This document shows, one piece after another, positions 6,881 to 11,522 of a stretch of DNA of 11,522 bases. Within the stretch, counting starts at the first letter, position 1; every line of letters starts with the position of its first letter. Origin of the DNA: Proteiniphilum sp. UBA5267 (GTDB taxonomy: Bacteria; Bacteroidota; Bacteroidia; Bacteroidales; Dysgonomonadaceae); assembly GCA_002411515.1 (NCBI GenBank), contig DHTF01000110.1, forward strand, positions 40,415 through 51,936, given 5' to 3'. The translations under genes and the position numbers were made by a program. Below the pieces are notes generated by a model. It was not told the DNA's origin. It worked only from the letters and a program-made list of their open reading frames with translations, and made no database searches.

Positions 6881-8092
6881 ATGACTTTACAGATTGATTT
6901 GTACGAAAGCGTAGGTCTCGCCGTATTGTTATTACTGTTGGGCAAATGGTTGAAATCGAAAATCTATTTCTTCCGGAAGTACGCGATCCCTTCACCCGTC
7001 ATCGGCGGGCTGTTGTTTGCTTTTGTCACGTTATTTCTGCAATCTGTTCATGTGTTGAGCTTTCAGTTTGACAATACATTACAAAGCTTTTTCATGACCA
7101 TCTTCTTCACCTCCATTGGTTTTAACGTCAGTCTGAAATTACTGTACAAGGGTGGCGCAAAATTGCTGCTGTTTCTTGGGTTGGCAACTATTTTTTCTTT
7201 GTTTCAGAATATTATTCCGATCGTATTGGCCAATCCGTTGGGTGTAGATGCACGACTGGCTTTAATGACCGGCTCCACAGCCCTTATGGGGGGATTGGGC
7301 ACGTCGGCAGCCATTGCTCCGCAGGTGGAGGAGATCGGTGTAACCGGAGCACATGCGGTCGCCATTGCATCTGCTACCTTCGGATTGTTAATGGGTTCCC
7401 TTATGGGCGCGCCCATCGGAAACAATCTGATAACAAGGAAAAAGCTCTACCTGAACCGGAAAACCGACGAGGAAGAGCGGGAAATCGATGCATTGAGGGA
7501 GAATAGCATCCCAATGAATGGGGAACGCATTACAAAAGCTTCTTTTTTAATCTTGATCTCCATGGGTATTGGTGTTTTTTTCACGGATGTACTCAACCAT
7601 TTTATGGGATTATACATCGATACGGTAAAGTTTCCCGTTTATATCGGACCGATGATTGTAGCGGCTATCATCCGCAACATATTCGATGCACGAGGCAACT
7701 TTGATTTAAATCCTGAAATACAACTATTGGGTGATATTTGTCTAAATGTTTTTATTTCAATTGCCATCATGACACTCCGTCTGTGGGAGCTCAGCGAGCT
7801 CGCCTTACCACTGATGATGCTGTTGCTGGCACAAGTCGTGCTGATGTATCTGTTCCCCCGATTTATTGCTTTTCCTGTGTTGGGAAAAGATTACGATGCA
7901 GCTGTTTCCACGTCGGGGCTGATCGGATTTTCCATGGGATCTACTGCAAATGCCATGGCGAACCTCGATTCCATTTGTGATAAGTTTGGTTATTCACGCG
8001 TGGCATATTTCATTGTTCCTGTAGTAGGTGCCTTTTTTATTGATTTTATCAATGTACTCATGATAACCGGATTCCTTGCCACAATTCCTTAA
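6881..8092 (+). CDS. gltS: Sodium/glutamate symporter (GltS family)
   Basis: GltS imports glutamate with sodium across the inner membrane. The 403-residue protein is highly hydrophobic, with about ten membrane helices in two related halves around a charged cytosolic loop (about 187-217, RKKLYLNRKTDEEEREIDAL). Each half holds the re-entrant-loop signature. The first is MGGLGTSAAIAPQVEEIG (136-153), followed by SATFGLLMGSLMGAPIGN (164-181). The second is GFSMGSTANAMANLDSICDKFG (349-370, key residues G349, G353, N357, N361), followed by VPVVGAFFIDFINVLMI (379-395). The order and wording match E. coli GltS, where the first motif reads GGHGT; here the histidine is leucine. The frame stays open upstream to 6770, but the start at 6881 gives the usual GltS N-terminus (MTLQIDLYESVGLAVL) and lies after the promoter. 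The helicase follows after 52 bases. Confidence 0.9.
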   Translation: MTLQIDLYESVGLAVLLLLLGKWLKSKIYFFRKYAIPSPVIGGLLFAFVTLFLQSVHVLSFQFDNTLQSFFMTIFFTSIGFNVSLKLLYKGGAKLLLFLGLATIFSLFQNIIPIVLANPLGVDARLALMTGSTALMGGLGTSAAIAPQVEEIGVTGAHAVAIASATFGLLMGSLMGAPIGNNLITRKKLYLNRKTDEEEREIDALRENSIPMNGERITKASFLILISMGIGVFFTDVLNHFMGLYIDTVKFPVYIGPMIVAAIIRNIFDARGNFDLNPEIQLLGDICLNVFISIAIMTLRLWELSELALPLMMLLLAQVVLMYLFPRFIAFPVLGKDYDAAVSTSGLIGFSMGSTANAMANLDSICDKFGYSRVAYFIVPVVGAFFIDFINVLMITGFLATIP

Positions 8093-8111
8093 AGAGCCCG
8101 CCTTTTTTTTG

Positions 8112-8119
8112 TAGATTTG
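8112..8119 (+). promoter_or_regulatory. Putative -7 promoter element of the helicase gene
   Basis: TAGATTTG matches TAnnTTTG and lies 25 bases before the ATG at 8145, just after a run of eight T (8103-8110). A -33 TTG at the right distance is not evident, so co-transcription with gltS remains possible. Confidence 0.4.
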
Positions 8120-8144
8120 TCCTGTCAACAACAAAACTCACTAT

Positions 8145-10292
8145 ATGTCCGGGTTCTCTCCATATGAATGCGCAAAGGAATTTGCTACCCACACCAACAG
8201 AAGCCTGTTCATTACCGGAAAAGCCGGAACAGGAAAAACCACCTTCCTGCGACAGTTTCGTGCCGAGACCACGAAGCAGTTGGCGGTAGTGGCTCCCACG
8301 GGCGTGGCTGCAGTCAACGCCGGCGGTACCACCATCCACTCCTTCTTCCAGTTGCCTTTTACGCCTTTTACGCCAACCCCGGCCGGACGGGAGGCGCTGA
8401 TCGCCCGCATGAAGATGAGCAGTGCCCGCCGCACCGTAATCCGTGAGCTGGAGGTACTGGTGATCGATGAGATCAGCATGGTGCGGGCCGATGTGCTGGA
8501 TGCCATCGACACGGTACTGCGTCATGTGCGTCACCGCCGTGCCGACCCCTTTGGCGGTGTACAGATGATTTTTATTGGCGACCTCTACCAGCTGTCACCA
8601 GTGGCCAAGACGGATGAATGGCAGATACTTTCTGCTTATTACCAGGGGATTTATTTTTTTCACAGTCGTGTCATGCAGGAAGCTCCTCCGGTTTATGTGG
8701 AGTTCGACAAGATCTTCAGGCAGTCTGACAACGTTTTTATCCGGGTTTTGAACGAAGTGCGGAACGACGCCCTTTCACCAGAAGGGTTCAGCCTCCTCCA
8801 AAGTCGTTACGAACCGCATTTTAACCCGTCGCCCGAAGAGAATTATATCACGCTTACCACGCATAATTTAAGTGCCGACAACATCAACAACACCGAATTG
8901 GAAAAAATCACCACAAAGGCACATCTGTTCAAAGCGGTGGTGAAAGGTGAGTTTCCAGAGAATGCGTTCCCGGTAGAACAACAGCTTGAATTGAAAGAAG
9001 GCGCCAAGGTAATGTTCTTGCGAAACGACAACGAAACACCCCGTCGTTTCTTCAATGGAAAAATTGGCACCGTCACCTCCATTAGCGACAAAGAGGTTAC
9101 CGTACATTGTCAGGATGATGCCGATGAAATAACTGTCCCGCTAGTAACCTGGGAGAATATCCGCTACACCACCAACCCGGAGAATCAAACGGTGGAGGAG
9201 GAGATCATCGGCACCTTCGAACAGCTCCCCCTGCGGCTTGCCTGGGCCATCACCATCCACAAGAGTCAGGGACTTACTTTCGACAAAGCGATCATAGATG
9301 CCGGGAAAGCTTTTTCTCCCGGTCAGGTATATGTGGCACTGAGTCGCTGCCGTTCGCTCCACAACCTGGTATTAAAAAGTCCGATTAACCGTTATAGCAT
9401 TGGACTGGACGAACAGGTTGTCCGTTTTTCTTCGGCAAAGCCTGAGGAGGAACAGGTAGCCGCGGAACTGCTATCGGCAAAAGAACAATTCAGAACGATA
9501 TTGCTGCTGCAATTGTACGATTTCGATCCGCTGCATCAGATGGCACGTTCCTGGTATTTCGCAACCAAAGGAAATGAATCCTCCTTCAGCGAAGGAACTG
9601 TTTCTTTTGTGGGTGAAATCTATAAAGAGCTGACTGATCTGGAGCAGGTGGCCGCCAAATTCAGGATGCAACTGAAGCAAATTGTTCGACAAACACCTGT
9701 CGACACGGCATTTTTTACGGAACGGATTCAGGCATCCTCCACCTATTTCGCCGGCAGAATGGAGACGTTGCTGCGTACCTTGCGGGAGTCAGCTGCGACC
9801 ACCGATAACAGGGCGAATGCACTGGAGTATGACGAGGTCATTACCTCCATCTTCTTTGCCTCAGCGCTAAAAAAACACCTGATCGGCGCAACGGCCGATA
9901 ATTTCAGCGTGGAAGCTTATTACCAGGCACGGAACCAGTTCAGAAAACCAGCTTTCAATATGACTTCTTACAGTCGCGACAGCAGTGGCGGGCAATTAAA
10001 ATCGATCCATCCCGAACTGTTGAGTGAGCTTGTTCAGCTGCGCAATACCATCAGCAAAGAGGAGAATCTGCCGGTATACATCATCGCATCGGTCAAAACG
10101 CTGGTGCAAATGGCCGATTATCTGCCGGAGACAGAAAAAGACCTGCTGAAAATCCACGGTTTCGGAAAAATAAAAGCAAAACGTTTTGGGGAACAGTTTC
10201 TTTCATTGATTACAGCCTATATTTCTACATTTGGGATCGAATCACAGATGATCCACTTCCCGGAGGAGAAAAAACAAAGGAAGAAGAAATAA
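8145..10292 (+). CDS. Pif1-like superfamily 1 helicase with C-terminal HRDC domain
   Basis: This is an ATP-driven DNA helicase of the Pif1/RecD2-like SF1B group, presumably acting in replication or repair. In 715 residues it shows Walker A GKAGTGKTT (25-33), motif Ia APTGVAAVNAGGTTIHSFF (50-68), Walker B VLVIDEISMV (104-113), motif III GDLYQLSPV (145-153) and motif IV FRQSD (191-195). An SH3-like insert spans about 285-335 (GAKVMFLRND through VPLVTW). Motif V is AITIHKSQGLTFDKAIID (368-385) and motif VI VYVALSRCRSL (395-405). After a helical segment of unclear identity (about 430-620), an HRDC-like module follows (about 625-692), ending in the helix-hairpin-helix-like LLKIHGFGKIKAKRFG (667-682). 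The tail EEKKQRKKK is strongly basic, as expected for nucleic-acid contact. All ATPase motifs are intact. A terminator follows 28 bases after the stop. No phage or defence partner is nearby. Confidence 0.9.
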   Translation: MSGFSPYECAKEFATHTNRSLFITGKAGTGKTTFLRQFRAETTKQLAVVAPTGVAAVNAGGTTIHSFFQLPFTPFTPTPAGREALIARMKMSSARRTVIRELEVLVIDEISMVRADVLDAIDTVLRHVRHRRADPFGGVQMIFIGDLYQLSPVAKTDEWQILSAYYQGIYFFHSRVMQEAPPVYVEFDKIFRQSDNVFIRVLNEVRNDALSPEGFSLLQSRYEPHFNPSPEENYITLTTHNLSADNINNTELEKITTKAHLFKAVVKGEFPENAFPVEQQLELKEGAKVMFLRNDNETPRRFFNGKIGTVTSISDKEVTVHCQDDADEITVPLVTWENIRYTTNPENQTVEEEIIGTFEQLPLRLAWAITIHKSQGLTFDKAIIDAGKAFSPGQVYVALSRCRSLHNLVLKSPINRYSIGLDEQVVRFSSAKPEEEQVAAELLSAKEQFRTILLLQLYDFDPLHQMARSWYFATKGNESSFSEGTVSFVGEIYKELTDLEQVAAKFRMQLKQIVRQTPVDTAFFTERIQASSTYFAGRMETLLRTLRESAATTDNRANALEYDEVITSIFFASALKKHLIGATADNFSVEAYYQARNQFRKPAFNMTSYSRDSSGGQLKSIHPELLSELVQLRNTISKEENLPVYIIASVKTLVQMADYLPETEKDLLKIHGFGKIKAKRFGEQFLSLITAYISTFGIESQMIHFPEEKKQRKKK

Positions 10293-10319
10293 GGAAAAAA
10301 AAGAGCATATTAAACTGGC

Positions 10320-10348
10320 ATCGGACTGTATCGTCCTGATTTTTGTTT
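10320..10348 (+). terminator. Rho-independent terminator of the helicase gene
   Basis: ATCGGAC (10320-10326) pairs with GTCCTGAT (10333-10340) with one bulged T and a six-base loop. The right arm runs into TTTTTGTTT. It begins 28 bases after the helicase stop codon, in the right orientation. Confidence 0.6.
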
Positions 10349-10367
10349 ACAGTTTTGTGTTGTGATT

Positions 10368-10422
10368 CTCCTAATAAACTCCTAATAAACTCCTAATATG
10401 CTCCTAATACACTCCAAATAAA
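10368..10422. repeat. Five tandem 11-base repeats, consensus CTCCTAATAAA
   Basis: Units start at 10368, 10379, 10390, 10401 and 10412. The first two are identical (CTCCTAATAAA), the third and fourth differ in the last bases (ATG and ACA) and the fifth reads CTCCAAATAAA. Eleven bases is close to one helical turn, so the CTCC blocks face the same side of the DNA. A single GGGAGTT (10425-10431) directly downstream is complementary to the AACTCC formed at the second and third unit junctions. The array lies between two terminators of converging genes. The rest of the 347-base gap holds the hairpins and short open frame listed here. Confidence 0.85.
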
Positions 10423-10424
10423 TA

Positions 10425-10469
10425 GGGAGTTCTACACTCGCTGTATGAGCGAAGTTCCCGCCGAAGGGG
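10425..10469. other. Imperfect hairpin region after the 11-base repeats
   Basis: TCGCT (10438-10442 on the plus strand) pairs with AGCGA (10448-10452) around a GTATG-type loop. An outer GGGA (10425-10428) can pair with TCCC downstream (10456-10459), and TTCCC with GGGAA lies just beyond. The words AGTTCTAC (10428-10435), GCTGT (10440-10444) and AGCGAAG (10448-10454) recur in inverted orientation in the hairpin at 846-871 after rubrerythrin. Confidence 0.4.
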
Positions 10470-10555
10470 AAACGAAAGTAAGTGAACATTCATCTTTTCC
10501 AAACGAAAAAATCGTCGTTCGATATCATGTAAAAAATCCTGACATTTCGGGGTAG
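10445..10555 (+). CDS. Possible 36-residue open frame in the convergent gap
   Basis: An ATG-initiated frame of 36 codons runs to a TAG and encodes a soluble, charged peptide (begins MSEVPAEGETKV, ends HVKNPDISG). The frame is also open for 16 codons upstream, back to a TAA within the repeats. The composition is unremarkable and I recognise no family. There is no clear promoter box at the right distance and no upstream neighbour to drive it, because the helicase terminator lies before it. It could be a fragment of a lost gene, a small protein, or chance. Its first codons overlap the imperfect hairpin described at 10425-10469. Confidence 0.2.
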   Translation: MSEVPAEGETKVSEHSSFPNEKIVVRYHVKNPDISG

Positions 10556-10574
10556 TATTGACTCGATGGAAACA

Positions 10575-10608
10575 GAAACGGGACCGTTTCCTGATGAAAC
10601 GGTCCCGT
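10575..10608 (-). terminator. Perfect 13-pair hairpin, terminator of the GH3 gene
   Basis: ACGGGACCGTTTC (10578-10590) and GAAACGGTCCCGT (10596-10608) pair over 13 bases around the loop CTGAT, 31 bases after the GH3 stop on the minus strand. On that strand the stem is followed by TTTCTGTTTCC, a moderate T-rich tail. The left arm region GAAACGG-GA-CCGTTTC (10575-10590) is itself an inverted repeat, giving a competing shorter fold. Confidence 0.7.
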
Positions 10609-10639
10609 AATTTCATACTTTTGTGATTGTAATAACCCT

Positions 10640-11522
10640 CTATCTGTTGGGCGTTTTCCATATTTTGGTCGATATACAATGAATTCCGGCTGTCTGCGTT
10701 CCTGCCTGCAGCATAAAATCACCTTCTTCCAATACCCACTCACCTTTTTCATTGGCAAAAGCCAAATCTGCACCTTTCAGCTCGAAAGTAACGGTCTGTG
10801 TCTCTCCCGGGTTCAGTGAAATTTTCTCGAAAGCTCTCAGGCGACGTACATCGGGAGAAAGTGACGCTACTTTGTCACTACTAAAAAGCAGCACCGCCTC
10901 TTTACCTTCTCTGCTTCCGCTGTTGGTAATATCAACCGAAACGGAGACCGTGTCTTCTGCGGTAAAGAGACTATCACTCACACGCATGCTGGAGTATTCA
11001 AATGTAGTATAACTCAGCCCATAGCCAAATGGATACTGTACAGAGGTCTGCGCACCGTAATCGTAAGCTCCCTCCATCTTGCCGTCGATATTCTGACTTG
11101 GCTTGTGATCGTAAGTAATCAATCCCTGCTCATATTTCGGATAGGTGTAAGGTAGCTTGCCGCTGGGGTTCACATCGCCACTTAGGATGCTGGCCAGCGC
11201 ATCACCACCGAAGTTGCCCGGAAGATAGGTCTGCACGATTGCTGCAGCACCCGGTTCTATTTTTCGAATCAGGCGAGGGCGCCCTTCGTTGAGCACCAGA
11301 ATCACGGGTTTACCAGTTTTTTGTAATGCCAGAGCCAGTGCGGTCTGGTTTTCAGAAAGTGCCAGCTCATCCAGGTTGCCCGGAGTTTCGCAGTAGGAGT
11401 TTTCACCCAGACACAAGACGATATAATTTGCCCATGCAGCAGCGGAAACAGCTTTTGCAATCTCAGGCGCATTCTCCTCAGCATATGATCCCTCCATCCT
11501 GTAGGTAACACCCGGTTCATAG
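10640..11522 (-). CDS. Glycoside hydrolase family 3 protein, C-terminal part (5' end outside window)
   Basis: GH3 enzymes (beta-glucosidases, xylosidases and relatives) hydrolyse beta-linked sugars and in Bacteroidota usually act in the periplasm on oligosaccharides. Only the last 293 residues are present; the frame stays open to the window edge (reading YEPGVTYR before the first visible Met), so the TIM-barrel domain with its catalytic Asp lies beyond it. In fragment numbering, the alpha/beta sandwich domain shows CLGENSYCETPGNLDEL (37-53), whose glutamates include the likely acid/base, then KPVILVLNEGRPRLI (71-85), NFGGDALASILSGDVNPSG (103-121) and the hallmark YPFGYGLSYTTFEY (163-176). A fibronectin III-like domain follows (about 190-275), with VDITNSGSREGKEAVLLF (196-213) and LRAFEKISLNPGE (228-240). 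Full GH3 proteins of this type are about 750-860 residues. The exact substrate cannot be read from this part. A strong terminator follows the stop. Confidence 0.93.
   Translation of the reverse strand, partial: YEPGVTYRMEGSYAEENAPEIAKAVSAAAWANYIVLCLGENSYCETPGNLDELALSENQTALALALQKTGKPVILVLNEGRPRLIRKIEPGAAAIVQTYLPGNFGGDALASILSGDVNPSGKLPYTYPKYEQGLITYDHKPSQNIDGKMEGAYDYGAQTSVQYPFGYGLSYTTFEYSSMRVSDSLFTAEDTVSVSVDITNSGSREGKEAVLLFSSDKVASLSPDVRRLRAFEKISLNPGETQTVTFELKGADLAFANEKGEWVLEEGDFMLQAGTQTAGIHCISTKIWKTPNR

Noticed and set aside
8093..8110. Possible terminator of gltS (AAAG...CTTT followed by eight T)
   Set aside because: Only about five pairs with a bulge and a four-base loop; too weak to call, though the T tract is real.
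8058..8534. Minus-strand open frames of 158 and 123 codons over the helicase start
   Set aside because: Both are antisense to the Walker A and B region of the helicase and spell no known motif.
10360..10628. Recurrence of TTGTGATT at 783-790, 10360-10367 and 10621-10628 as ends of one element
   Set aside because: An eight-base word in AT-rich gaps can recur by chance, and the copies after the helicase are direct rather than inverted.
10404..10679. Minus-strand 91-codon frame over the GH3 3' end and the convergent gap
   Set aside because: It reads through the GH3 terminator stem and part of the GH3 gene in another frame; no gene-like motif.
1..11522. CRISPR array, insertion sequence, tRNA, rRNA, prophage or defence cluster
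   Set aside because: I found no spacer-repeat array, transposase, tRNA arm pattern or defence-family protein on either strand; the lone helicase has no such partners.

Overview
The window reads as ordinary chromosome of a member of the Bacteroidales (Bacteroidota). Three things point there. No start codon has a purine-rich Shine-Dalgarno upstream. Several genes have a TAnnTTTG box, the Bacteroidota sigma-factor -7 element, in the leader. The protein set (an exported Gfo/Idh/MocA oxidoreductase of the GLSHDH type, a Bacteroidota-style DUF72 protein, a Pif1-like helicase with a C-terminal HRDC domain, a GH3 glycosidase) is typical of the group. A fermentative anaerobe near Dysgonomonadaceae or Porphyromonadaceae would fit the rubrerythrin and sodium/glutamate carrier, but genus-level placement is a guess.

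Layout. 181-759 (+) is rubrerythrin, a peroxide-detoxifying diiron protein, followed by a 293-base gap full of inverted repeats and terminator-like hairpins. 1053-1793 (+) is the tRNA threonylcarbamoyladenosine dehydratase TcdA, then 1838-3631 (+) is arginyl-tRNA synthetase with its own promoter box. A convergent gap (3632-3732) separates these from a minus-strand run read 6717 to 3733: an exported six-bladed PD40/TolB-like propeller, a cytosolic DUF72 protein and an exported Gfo/Idh/MocA protein, with gaps of 28 and 14 bases, so probably one operon. A divergent promoter region (6718-6880) leads to a GltS-type sodium/glutamate symporter (6881-8092, +), then the 715-residue helicase (8145-10292, +). 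The right end holds the C-terminal 293 residues of a GH3 glycoside hydrolase on the minus strand, whose start is outside the window.

The genes are mostly housekeeping (tRNA modification, tRNA charging, DNA unwinding, peroxide defence) plus envelope and carbohydrate functions. I see no defence island, prophage, insertion sequence, CRISPR array, tRNA or rRNA, and nothing I would call a new multi-gene system. The unexplained signal is in the non-coding gaps: a nested palindrome of about 160 bases after rubrerythrin, a terminator-like hairpin inside the tcdA leader, and, in the convergent gap 10293-10639, five tandem 11-base repeats, a 36-codon open frame and a hairpin sharing words with the rubrerythrin palindrome.
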